Shown: one piece after another, positions 6,822 to 14,362 of the stretch
How positions within the stretch are numbered: the first letter of the stretch is position 1
Layout: each line of letters opens with the position of its first letter
Source: Acetobacter sp. UBA5411
Lineage (GTDB): Bacteria; Pseudomonadota; Alphaproteobacteria; Acetobacterales; Acetobacteraceae
Assembly (NCBI RefSeq): GCF_002409645.1
Contig: NZ_DHNR01000006.1
Location: 37,916-59,004 of the forward strand
DNA: 21,089 nt
Direction: 5' to 3'
Notes under the pieces: model-generated
What the model was told of the DNA's origin: nothing
Databases searched by the model: none
The model's input: only the letters and a program-made list of their open reading frames with translations
Position numbers and translations under genes: made by a program

Positions 6822-9053
6822 CTAATTGATGATCTTCATCTGGATTGAAGCAGAGCGTTCGACGACATTGATCGCGACTTCATCACCAGCCCGCACAATC
6901 CTCACAGTCAGCCACTCCCCTCCTACTGCAAGATTGAACAGCTTGAGGGAATGAATGGCTTCCGGCAAAACCGGACGAACGAATTCAACCGCCACATTAT
7001 CCGGGTCATAACGCAATCCCATGACCGCTTGCACGAGCGCCGGGAGAGTGGCCGCCGCCCAAGCCTGAGGCGAGCAGGCCACAGGATAGCGAACCGGCCC
7101 CTCCGCCTGACTACGGGTAAATCCGCAGAATAGTTCAGGCAAGCGACGAAGATCGGTGTGAAGCGCCGCATCGCTTAATCCGCTGAAGATAAGTGCCGCC
7201 TCTTTTCTAAGGCCATGCTTCACAAACCCCATGGCGATCAGCGCATTGTCATGCGGCCAGACAGAACCATTATGATAGGCCATGGGATTATACCGGGCCT
7301 CTCCCTCAGGGATGGTTCTGATGCCCCAACCCGAGAACGATTTCCGATTCATCAGGTTCTGCACAACCTTATCCAGCCGCTCACCCGGCACCATATCGGT
7401 CAGCAACACATGTCCTGCGTTTGAAGACCGCACGACGCACTGCTTCTTTTTCCCATCAAGGGCGATGACGTATGTGCCGATGTCATCGTTCCAGAACTTC
7501 AGATTGAACGAGACTCTCAGAGCGTCCGCTCTCGTATCCTGATGGGCCGCATAGGCAGTCTGTCCCAGCCTGCGCCCGATCACCGCCGCAGCACGTCTCG
7601 CTGCATAAACATAAGCCTGCACTTCACATAGTGCGATCGGTCCTTCGGCCAGAGTGCCGTCGGCATGAAAGATACTGTCGTGGCTATCTTTCCATCCCTG
7701 ATTGGCCAGTCCGTCCTTGTTTTTACGACCATATTCCACAAAGCCGTCACCATCACGGTCACCAAATCGCTCTATCCAGTCGATGGCCCGCGTAATATGC
7801 GGCCAGAGATGGCTGAGCGTTCCGACATCTCCCGTTCGGTCGAGATAGGCACCGGCCAGCATGACAAACAGCGGTGTGGAATCAATCGAACCATAGTAGC
7901 GCCTGAATGGCACTTCCCTGAGCTCAGCCATTTCACCCAGACGCACCTCATGCAGAATCTTGCCCGGTTCAGCATCCGCCAGCGGGTCTTCATGATCCGC
8001 CTGATTGACGGCGAGATACTGGAGCACGCCCTTCGCAATCAGAGGATCGAGCCACAAGGTCTGTAGCGCCGTGATCAGTGCGTCCCGACCGAAAACCGTG
8101 CTGTACCAAGGAATACCAGCGTAAGGATAAGGCCCGGTCTTTTTCTCCGTCAACAGCATGTAGATGTCGCAGATGGACCGCCGGATCGCCTCATTGAATG
8201 CTTCGTTCGACGTGGCAATGGCGGATGCACGGGAAGATGAATTTCTCAGCGCCCGTCTGGCCGCAACGGCAGCAAACAGAAAGGCGCGCGGAGGCGGTTC
8301 AGTGCTCTGCTGCCTTTCCGAAGGATCACACTGAACCTCCAGATGGATTAGCACCTTTTCTCCAGGCTTGATGGAAAACCCGAATGTCGCCCGATCTGTC
8401 GATAATGTTTTCGGTTTAGGACAGAACCGCAAACGTGTCGTCCGCGTGCGGTCATCCAGCCCTTTATAGGAGAGCGTGACCGTATCGTCTTCTATGACGG
8501 GCTCTAGGGTCTCGCCCCGTCTGGGACGCTTCATGCCTCGCGCTTCGAAAAGATCCGCGAAATCGGCAAAGAACCGCATATCACAGACGATTTCATGAGG
8601 GCTTATATCGAAATTGCGTATTTCGATCCGCTCGTAACACGCACCGTTCCACAGAAAGCGCGAACGCAGCACGTGAAGCAGATCATGCGCAAGACGCGAG
8701 CCATTACGCAGTGACAGATTCTCATTCGTCAAATTCACTGACATCATAATGTTGTTTTCGCGAACAACAGATGACAGAAGGATTGGTCTCTGATCTTCCA
8801 GCCGGAATGTCAGGCCGGATAGATAGCGCGTGTCACGGTAGTACAGGCCGTCGGCAATATCCTGCCCCCAGAGGATATCTCCTGTCTGATCAAAAACGCC
8901 GAAAAGATCACCATTTTTCAGGCAATGTAGCCGTCGGCTCGACAGGATCGCGCTGGCCATCGAGCTCAGATCATCAGAGAGAAGTCCGGTATCGACCTGT
9001 TCGTCCACAGAAGTATCAGTATGATCGGCAGAACCAGTAGGCTGGGCATCCAT
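6822..9053 (-). CDS. Amylo-alpha-1,6-glucosidase (glycogen-debranching-like glycosidase)
   Basis: The protein of 743 aa has the two-part layout of bacterial proteins annotated as amylo-alpha-1,6-glucosidase. An N-terminal beta-rich domain (about residues 40-245; KNGDLFGVFDQTGDILWG, GLYYRDTRYLSG) precedes an (alpha/alpha)6-barrel glycosidase domain (about 285-740). Conserved barrel motifs include GIPWYSTVFGRDALITAL (around 315-330), KILHEVRLGEM, YYGSIDSTPLFVML, NQGWKDSHDSI and NPMAYHNGSVWPHDNALIA. It should hydrolyse alpha-glucosidic linkages in a glucan or oligosaccharide. There is no signal peptide, so it acts in the cytoplasm. No glycogen, trehalose or maltose genes flank it, so the natural substrate is open. 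The start at 9053 is preferred over an ATG 15 nt upstream because GGAG lies 9 nt before it. It ends against a bidirectional terminator. Confidence 0.88.
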   Translation of the reverse strand: MDAQPTGSADHTDTSVDEQVDTGLLSDDLSSMASAILSSRRLHCLKNGDLFGVFDQTGDILWGQDIADGLYYRDTRYLSGLTFRLEDQRPILLSSVVRENNIMMSVNLTNENLSLRNGSRLAHDLLHVLRSRFLWNGACYERIEIRNFDISPHEIVCDMRFFADFADLFEARGMKRPRRGETLEPVIEDDTVTLSYKGLDDRTRTTRLRFCPKPKTLSTDRATFGFSIKPGEKVLIHLEVQCDPSERQQSTEPPPRAFLFAAVAARRALRNSSSRASAIATSNEAFNEAIRRSICDIYMLLTEKKTGPYPYAGIPWYSTVFGRDALITALQTLWLDPLIAKGVLQYLAVNQADHEDPLADAEPGKILHEVRLGEMAELREVPFRRYYGSIDSTPLFVMLAGAYLDRTGDVGTLSHLWPHITRAIDWIERFGDRDGDGFVEYGRKNKDGLANQGWKDSHDSIFHADGTLAEGPIALCEVQAYVYAARRAAAVIGRRLGQTAYAAHQDTRADALRVSFNLKFWNDDIGTYVIALDGKKKQCVVRSSNAGHVLLTDMVPGERLDKVVQNLMNRKSFSGWGIRTIPEGEARYNPMAYHNGSVWPHDNALIAMGFVKHGLRKEAALIFSGLSDAALHTDLRRLPELFCGFTRSQAEGPVRYPVACSPQAWAAATLPALVQAVMGLRYDPDNVAVEFVRPVLPEAIHSLKLFNLAVGGEWLTVRIVRAGDEVAINVVERSASIQMKIIN

Positions 9054-9062
9054 GAAAACACA

Positions 9063-9066
9063 CTCC
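9063..9066 (-). promoter_or_regulatory. Ribosome binding site fixing the amylo-glucosidase start
   Basis: GGAG on the minus strand sits 9 nt before the ATG at 9053. It lies inside the alternative 5-codon-longer reading frame, which favours the shorter protein. Confidence 0.6.
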
Positions 9067-9222
9067 ATTCTGTGTCTGGCAGGACAGCAGCAAAGGAAAA
9101 ATGTATCAGCTCTTGCAGAAGGGCCGCTTTTCCGCCTTCTGATGCCTAACGCAGGATGGACGTGATGGTCGCCTCAAAGAAAGAAAAACTTCCTTACGGA
9201 TGAGTTATCTTTGCTGGCTCGG

Positions 9223-10269
9223 TCAGAATCTTGGTGGCAGGATCATGGCCTGCCGCACCATATGCACGGGGTTCGCCCGATAGGATGCCAGTGAACGCCC
9301 CCCACCTTCTCCGCCAAGGAAAGCAGGACGGGAGGCTGGAGCTGCATAGCCTCCGGCCGGCCCTGCGGAAGAGACGGGGGCTGTCGCATTGCCGCCGCCG
9401 CCCATGGACGCCATGGTGGCTGCGGCTCCCCGGGCAGTGACATAGGGCGTAGTCGGTTGCGTGGACGGAGCCAGAGGTGCCGTGTGGTGGGGTGTCATCG
9501 CGACTGGGGACGCAGAATGCGACGAACCGGCACCGGATGGCATCGCCCAGGATTCCAGCACTTTCCACTGATAGGCGGACCCGATATTGGGCGTGAAGGA
9601 ATGATAGGCCGCAGCAGCTCTGGGCCAGCTTCCCGTTCGACTGAAAAGATCGGTCAGAAAACGTGCCGCAAACATGGCATTTGTGGATGGATCGAACGCT
9701 GCCTCCAGTGAAGGGAAAGCATCCGCATGCTGCTGGAGATTCACCTGCATGCAGCCAACATCAATCGAGCGGATGCCCTGCGCCTGAAAAGCGCGGACTG
9801 CCTCTATCGCCTGACGCTTGTTGTCATAGACATAGCCCTTGCCCTGCGCATTGACCGTCCATGGCCAAGGAACAATCTCGCCATTGATATGACGGCCACT
9901 CTCGACACGCGCCATGGCGACAAGAAACTGGTCCGGAATGCGGGTGCTGCGTTCCGCCATCAGAATGGCGTTTGTGCACAGACGAGCATCTCCGGGGGCA
10001 ATGTTTCCAGTAGTTTGCAACGACGGCTGGATGCCCATCGCCAACGCCGTCTGTCCCGGTGTGGGTGCACCAGTAACTGCCCCACTTCCACCAGATGCGG
10101 CAAATGGTGATGGTGTGCGTGCTGCCGACCAGAATGACTGGACATTGGCGCCACCCTGCTCAAGAGGCGGATGTGCAGCCCATGACATGGCCGGAAGCGG
10201 GGTCTCAGCCCATGCGTCCGAAACTGGAACTGACACACACCCGATGGCAAGAAAAAGAAAACGCCGCAT
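9223..10269 (-). CDS. Secreted SLT-type lytic transglycosylase
   Basis: The 348-aa product is a peptidoglycan lytic transglycosylase of the SLT / goose-lysozyme-like fold. The signal peptide ends at AWA before ETPLP (about residue 21/22). After a low-complexity linker (about 40-90), the SLT domain runs from about 98 to 240. It has catalytic Glu123 in MARVESGRH, the GCMQVN motif (172-177) and AAAYHS (219-224), each typical of the family. The C-terminal 100 residues are rich in Ser, Ala, Pro, Gly and Thr and probably disordered. Such proteins cut the glycan strand during growth or the insertion of envelope machines; none of the latter is encoded nearby. It follows icd by 45 nt on the same strand, so the two may be cotranscribed. 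The function call is strong, the cellular role is unknown. Confidence 0.88.
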   Translation of the reverse strand: MRRFLFLAIGCVSVPVSDAWAETPLPAMSWAAHPPLEQGGANVQSFWSAARTPSPFAASGGSGAVTGAPTPGQTALAMGIQPSLQTTGNIAPGDARLCTNAILMAERSTRIPDQFLVAMARVESGRHINGEIVPWPWTVNAQGKGYVYDNKRQAIEAVRAFQAQGIRSIDVGCMQVNLQQHADAFPSLEAAFDPSTNAMFAARFLTDLFSRTGSWPRAAAAYHSFTPNIGSAYQWKVLESWAMPSGAGSSHSASPVAMTPHHTAPLAPSTQPTTPYVTARGAAATMASMGGGGNATAPVSSAGPAGGYAAPASRPAFLGGEGGGRSLASYRANPVHMVRQAMILPPRF

Positions 10270-10314
10270 CCCAGCAGAATGCAGCGTTTTCCCTAACCAA
10301 CCGTTAGCAGAGGC

Positions 10315-11535
10315 TTATGCTGCTTTCAGAGCCTTCTGAAGGCGTGTGTCGATCGCATCGAGGAACGGCTGCGTATCGAGCCATTTCGTGCCTTTGCCGA
10401 CCAGCAGCGCCAGATCTTTGGTCATCTCACCCGCTTCGACTGCCTCGACACAGACGCGCTCAAGCGTCTCCGCGAACGCCACCACATCCGGTGTGTCATC
10501 AAAACGGCCGCGATAGGCAAGACCACGCGTCCACGCATAGATCGACGCAATCGGGTTTGTGCTCGTTGGACGACCCTTCTGGTGCTCACGGTAGTGACGT
10601 GTCACCGTGCCGTGCGCCGCTTCCGACTCAACGACGGTGCCGGTCGGATCGAGCAGAACGGACGTCATCAGACCGAGACTGCCGAAGCCCTGCGCCACGA
10701 TGTCGCTTTCCACATCGCCGTCATAGTTTTTGCAGGCCCAGACATAACCGCCTTCCCACTTCAGGGCAGAGGCCACCATGTCGTCGATCAGACGGTGCTC
10801 GTATGTGATACCCAGCTTTTCGAAATCAGCCTTGAATTCCTTGTCGTAGATCTCCTGAAACACGTCCTTGAACATGCCGTCATAGGCCTTGAGGATCGTG
10901 TTCTTGGTCGAGAGATAGACCGGGAACTTGCGGTCACGGCCATAGCTCAGCGATGCCCGGGCAAAGCCTTCGATTGAAGCGCGGGTATTGTGCATGCCCA
11001 GCGCCACACCCGGTCCCTTGAAGTCATGCACTTCAAGTTCAAGCGGTTCTCCACCATCCGCAGGCACATAGTTTAGCGTCACCTTGCCGGGACCGGGGAT
11101 CTTGGTCTCAGCAGCGCGGTAGATATCACCATACGCATGACGGCCAATGACGATCGGCTTGCTCCAGTGCGGCACCAGACGCGGCACATTCGAGCAGATG
11201 ATCGGCTCACGGAAGATGGTGCCGTCAAGAATGTTGCGGATTGTGCCGTTCGGAGAACGCCACATCTTCTTGAGACCAAACTCTTCGACACGCGCTTCAT
11301 CGGGCGTGATGGTGGCGCATTTGACGCCGACACGATATTTCTTGATGGCCTCGGCAGCCTCAACCGTGACCTTGTCATCCGTCTTGTCGCGATTTTCGAT
11401 CCCAAGATCGTAATATTTCAGGTCAATGTCGAGATAAGGCAGAATCAGACGCTCCTTGATGAAGTGCCAGATGATGCGGGTCATCTCGTCGCCATCGAGT
11501 TCAACGACCGGATTCTTGACCTTTATTTTCGCCAT
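10315..11535 (-). CDS. icd: NADP-dependent isocitrate dehydrogenase (eukaryotic-type)
   Basis: The enzyme converts isocitrate and NADP+ to 2-oxoglutarate, CO2 and NADPH in the TCA cycle. With the start at MAKIKVKNPVVELDGDEMTR it has 406 aa, the normal size of the homodimeric subfamily II enzyme. An in-frame ATG 30 nt upstream would add ten unconserved residues. Isocitrate-binding residues appear in WRSPNGTIRNILDGTIFREP (Ser94, Asn96, Arg100, Arg109) and GRHAYGDIYR (Arg132, Tyr139). The metal-binding aspartates lie in RLIDDMVA (251-252) and YDGDVESD, and the coenzyme motif is AAHGTVTRHYR (307-316). The protein supplies 2-oxoglutarate, which the oxygenase at 12469-13500 would also use, though the genes are not linked in an operon. 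Cotranscription with the downstream transglycosylase gene is possible. Confidence 0.97.
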   Translation of the reverse strand: MAKIKVKNPVVELDGDEMTRIIWHFIKERLILPYLDIDLKYYDLGIENRDKTDDKVTVEAAEAIKKYRVGVKCATITPDEARVEEFGLKKMWRSPNGTIRNILDGTIFREPIICSNVPRLVPHWSKPIVIGRHAYGDIYRAAETKIPGPGKVTLNYVPADGGEPLELEVHDFKGPGVALGMHNTRASIEGFARASLSYGRDRKFPVYLSTKNTILKAYDGMFKDVFQEIYDKEFKADFEKLGITYEHRLIDDMVASALKWEGGYVWACKNYDGDVESDIVAQGFGSLGLMTSVLLDPTGTVVESEAAHGTVTRHYREHQKGRPTSTNPIASIYAWTRGLAYRGRFDDTPDVVAFAETLERVCVEAVEAGEMTKDLALLVGKGTKWLDTQPFLDAIDTRLQKALKAA

Positions 11536-11765
11536 AGGACGTGGATTTCCTTCGATAATCGTCATATTTCATGCCATTTTCCGGCACTGAACATGATTTT
11601 TGCCTAACACGACCACCGATGACGCCCAACGGTCGAAGAGTGCATTTTCACTCACATTTGCGATAGGCGTCATACAGGTGGCGTATGAACAGGACTTTTT
11701 GGTGTCACGCTCGTGTGAGGCATGGTGAAGGATAAGGCCGCATCTTCAGAACCAGACCGTGCGGC

Positions 11766-12068
11766 TCAGAAAAACGCCCGTGTATTGCCGCCCGCAACGG
11801 CCTGCTGCACGCACATATAGCGTCCGTTCGGGGTCGCGCCGTACCAGAAGCTGCCCGGCATGTGATAGACATGCGTCTGCTGGTTCACCCACACCTTTAC
11901 ACATGACTGGTTGTTACTGGCCTGCGCAACAGTCCGGGACACATCGCTCTGGCTTGATACGTGCTGAATGGTAACGCGGGGCCGGTCGGAGCGTGTGGTC
12001 TGACTGTCAGCAAAAGCTGCACCCGTCATGCAGGTCATGACACATAGAGCGGCGAGATAACGCTTCAT
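11766..12068 (-). CDS. Small exported protein with sunset-like C-terminal motif
   Basis: The 100-aa product has a Sec signal peptide with AFA before DSQTT (cleavage about 20/21), a polar Ser/Gln-rich linker, and a 40-residue C-terminal module. The module, about residues 57-98, contains VWVNQQTHVYHMPGS, WYGATPNGRYMC and a final alanine-glycine stretch. This resembles the short VWVN..S.VYH.PG...YG.TK.GKYM..A.A...G motif seen in many small bacterial exported proteins, which I recall as the 'sunset' domain; its biochemical role is unknown to me. Two cysteines (Cys56, Cys86) flank the module and could pair after export. GGAGAG lies 5 nt before the ATG. It sits alone between icd and an AT-rich spacer, so context adds nothing to the function. 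Confidence 0.75.
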   Translation of the reverse strand: MKRYLAALCVMTCMTGAAFADSQTTRSDRPRVTIQHVSSQSDVSRTVAQASNNQSCVKVWVNQQTHVYHMPGSFWYGATPNGRYMCVQQAVAGGNTRAFF

Positions 12069-12468
12069 AACATCTCTCCGGATTTGATTGAGGATTGAGT
12101 AAATCCTGTAAAATTCCGAGAGATATGGCCAGTAACGGCCCCGTTATGTGGAATAATAAATTTGTGTGCTCACATCTTCATTATCATCATCACAAGCACG
12201 TCAGATAATTCTACATCTTCTCCAGACGAGAGAAACACAACAGATGCATGATTACTACACGTGCATTCATTACCATTAAAGAAGAATAAGAAACTGGATG
12301 GGCGTATTGCCGATGATGCCATAAGCAAACAAAAATCCCTGATGAAAGACCCGACTTCTTCTTAGAATAATTTCAAAATATAATTATAATATAAGAATAT
12401 TTTCAAAACGGGCGAGGTCTTCTTTACAAAAAGAAGCCTCCTCCTGTAATACACAGCGAAAGCAGTTC
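12069..12468. other. AT-rich spacer upstream of the exported protein gene
   Basis: About 400 bases have no gene I can support. The stretch 12150-12410 is clearly more AT-rich than the rest of the window, with a run of A/T words at 12365-12410 (tataattataatata). It should contain the promoter of the small exported protein and, at its right end, a hairpin that may terminate the oxygenase operon. Nothing resembling a tRNA, an insertion sequence end or a small protein gene was found. Confidence 0.5.
12414..12440 (-). terminator. Possible terminator after the 2OG-oxygenase gene
   Basis: Gagg (12414-12417) pairs with cctc (12437-12440). After one bulged base, cttcttt (12419-12425) pairs with aaagaag (12430-12436) around a 4-nt loop. 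It lies 28 nt beyond the stop of the minus-strand operon. The downstream T run on the minus strand is only four bases, so its efficiency is uncertain. Confidence 0.55.
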
Positions 12469-13500
12469 TTACGCTTTCACCCGCTTGAAATGACCGAATG
12501 TCGCTGTTTTACGGGTGCCTTCAGGCCGTTTCAGTTCACCGCGCTCTACTTTCTCAACGAGATAACGGTAAGTCTGAAGCGCCTGCGCCCACATATGATC
12601 ACCGATCATCATCGCCTCGTAAGACGCCCCTTCCTTGTCGAACGCGGCAAGCGGCTTGATCTCGGTGTGATAATCGCACGCATAGAAAAGCGGAAAGGAG
12701 TAACGCTCTTCACTGACTTTGCGAACGCGGTGCGCTGTGGCAACAAATTCACCCGCCGTCATCACTTCCAGCATGTCACCGATATTGACGACGAAAGCGC
12801 CGGGAATGGGCGGTGCATCGATCCAGTCGCCGTTGCCGTTCATGACTTCCAGACCGGGTGCGTCAGCAAGAAGGATGGTGAAGCACTCATAATCCGTATG
12901 CGCGCCGATACCCGGAGCGTCCTGAGCGTCTCCATCATAGGGATAATGGATCATGCGCAATTTGGACGGTGGGAAATTGGCCTTATCGTCAAACGCATCT
13001 TCCGGCAGGCCAAGCGCCAGCGCGAAACCGCGAAACAGGGTCCGACCGAGATCAAACACCGCACGGTAATAGGCTTCTGCACGTTCGCGAAAATGCGGGA
13101 TCGTCGGCCAGTTGTTTGGACCCAGCAGCGGCGTTCCAGCCTTGACCAAAGGATTGTCCGCCGGCACCTCGTAACCGATGTCGAAGGCTTCCTTGTGGTC
13201 AGGACGATCGCCGCCATACATCTCCTCGCCTTCCGGGACGAAGCCCTTATGCGTGGCGGAGGTGCCGATATAATATTTCATCTTCTCGTCGAAGGGTTCG
13301 GAGAAGAAATCCTTTGCCGCCGCCCGGACACCGGCAATCAGGTCGTCACTGACCTTATGGCCTTCGATATAGAGAAACCCGACCTTGCGGGCGGCGTCGC
13401 CAAGCTCGCTGGCGACCGCTTCACGATCCGCCAGATTGTCGGAATACAGTCCGGCGATGTTGACGCACGGAATGGATGTGAATGTTTCTGTGGCCGTCAT
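12469..13500 (-). CDS. 2-oxoglutarate/Fe(II)-dependent oxygenase, isopenicillin N synthase family
   Basis: The 343-aa protein has the layout of the isopenicillin-N-synthase-like oxygenases: an N-terminal helical domain (about 10-150; IPCVNIAGLYS, VGFLYIEGHKV, KGFVPEGEE) and a C-terminal double-stranded beta-helix (about 175-285). The iron ligands are His201 and Asp203 in GIGAHTDYECF and His257 in TAHRVRKV. Arg266 and Ser268 of ERYSF form the RxS motif that binds the carboxylate of 2-oxoglutarate. It should oxidise a small organic substrate with O2, releasing succinate and CO2, in the cytoplasm. The substrate cannot be read from sequence; relatives include hydroxylases, ring-forming enzymes and an ethylene-forming enzyme. 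It begins 12 nt after the TIM-barrel gene stops and is last in a three-gene operon with that gene and the TonB-dependent receptor. Confidence 0.9.
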   Translation of the reverse strand: MTATETFTSIPCVNIAGLYSDNLADREAVASELGDAARKVGFLYIEGHKVSDDLIAGVRAAAKDFFSEPFDEKMKYYIGTSATHKGFVPEGEEMYGGDRPDHKEAFDIGYEVPADNPLVKAGTPLLGPNNWPTIPHFRERAEAYYRAVFDLGRTLFRGFALALGLPEDAFDDKANFPPSKLRMIHYPYDGDAQDAPGIGAHTDYECFTILLADAPGLEVMNGNGDWIDAPPIPGAFVVNIGDMLEVMTAGEFVATAHRVRKVSEERYSFPLFYACDYHTEIKPLAAFDKEGASYEAMMIGDHMWAQALQTYRYLVEKVERGELKRPEGTRKTATFGHFKRVKA

Positions 13501-13512
13501 GATTTATCAGTC

Positions 13513-14352
13513 TCAGCTTGTCCAGAGGGCGAACCGACGCATCTGCTCAGCGCCGATCCAGCGATTGAGGTCCCAGAGATCCGCCACGGGGGCGTTGGTA
13601 AAGGGCAATGTATGAAGATACCCATCCGGCCCGAATTCGGGCGTCATGGTGGTCATGGTGTAGCCACGCCTCTTCTGTGAGTCCCAGACAGACTGCCAGA
13701 ATTTCTGATGGAACGAGAGCGCAGCGGCATATTCGGGGGCGCCGGGATGCGTGACCTGCGGTCCCTGATCATAACCGACACGGGCCTGAAGATGATGGAC
13801 CCGTTCGATAAAAGGTGTGAAGTCATCGCATGGATCGTCAAGCAACCGTTCACACACGACAACCCAGTGACTAATGTCGGCAGTGAAGACCGCATCAGGA
13901 CACTGACGCAGCACTTCAAGCGTCATCCATGGCGAGGACAGGATGCGCGCACGATGCGTTTCAAAAGAGCAGGTAAATCCCGCTTCTTTTCCCAGTTCAT
14001 GAGCCTTGTTGATGAACTCGGCCTGCTGGCTGGCGCACCAGCGGTCATTGCCACCTAGCACATTGATAAAGCGTGGTGCCATGATGGCCGCTCTATCAAG
14101 GCATCCCCGAAAGTCATCGAGATGATCTGAAACTGTTGCAGACTGTCGTGGGATAACACCGCCGCCGGTCATGGCGATGGCGATGTAAGGCACTCCCTCC
14201 CCTTGCAGGACAGCAGCCTTTTCCGCAGCTTCCACGGCGGTCTGGGGGATGCGCGCCTCCAGACCGACAAACCCGGCCTCTCGCGTTTCCGGGATGATGT
14301 CATCCCAGTCCCGCATATCGCCCCAGAGTGTTCTGAACAGTTCCAGTTTCAT
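13513..14352 (-). CDS. Sugar phosphate isomerase/epimerase-like TIM barrel protein
   Basis: The 279-aa product belongs to the xylose-isomerase-like TIM barrel (AP endonuclease 2) superfamily, together with IolE, IolI and hydroxypyruvate isomerase types. It starts MKLELFRTLWG and shows the expected metal-binding residues at strand ends: Glu131 in CSFETHRARI, Asp159 in FTADISHW, a histidine in RVHHLQAR (187/188) and Glu239 in MTPEFGPDGY. It is probably a cytoplasmic isomerase, epimerase or lyase acting on a small polyol- or keto-compound. The ATG at 14352 lies 10 nt after the receptor stop. The longer frame would overlap the receptor end and begins with residues unlike the family. The next gene, the oxygenase, follows after 12 nt, so the three genes are probably one transcript. 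Confidence 0.88.
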   Translation of the reverse strand: MKLELFRTLWGDMRDWDDIIPETREAGFVGLEARIPQTAVEAAEKAAVLQGEGVPYIAIAMTGGGVIPRQSATVSDHLDDFRGCLDRAAIMAPRFINVLGGNDRWCASQQAEFINKAHELGKEAGFTCSFETHRARILSSPWMTLEVLRQCPDAVFTADISHWVVVCERLLDDPCDDFTPFIERVHHLQARVGYDQGPQVTHPGAPEYAAALSFHQKFWQSVWDSQKRRGYTMTTMTPEFGPDGYLHTLPFTNAPVADLWDLNRWIGAEQMRRFALWTS

Positions 14353-14362
14353 AAAGCAGGCT

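Noticed and set aside
12469..13500. Naming the oxygenase an ethylene-forming enzyme
   Set aside because: It shares the GIGAHTDY motif and general layout with that enzyme, but the same features occur throughout the isopenicillin N synthase-like family, and the substrate-pocket residues cannot be matched by eye.
12490..13680. A 396-codon plus-strand open frame opposite the oxygenase gene
   Set aside because: It is exactly antisense to the oxygenase and the start of its neighbour, carries no recognisable motif, and GC-rich codon bias readily leaves such frames open.
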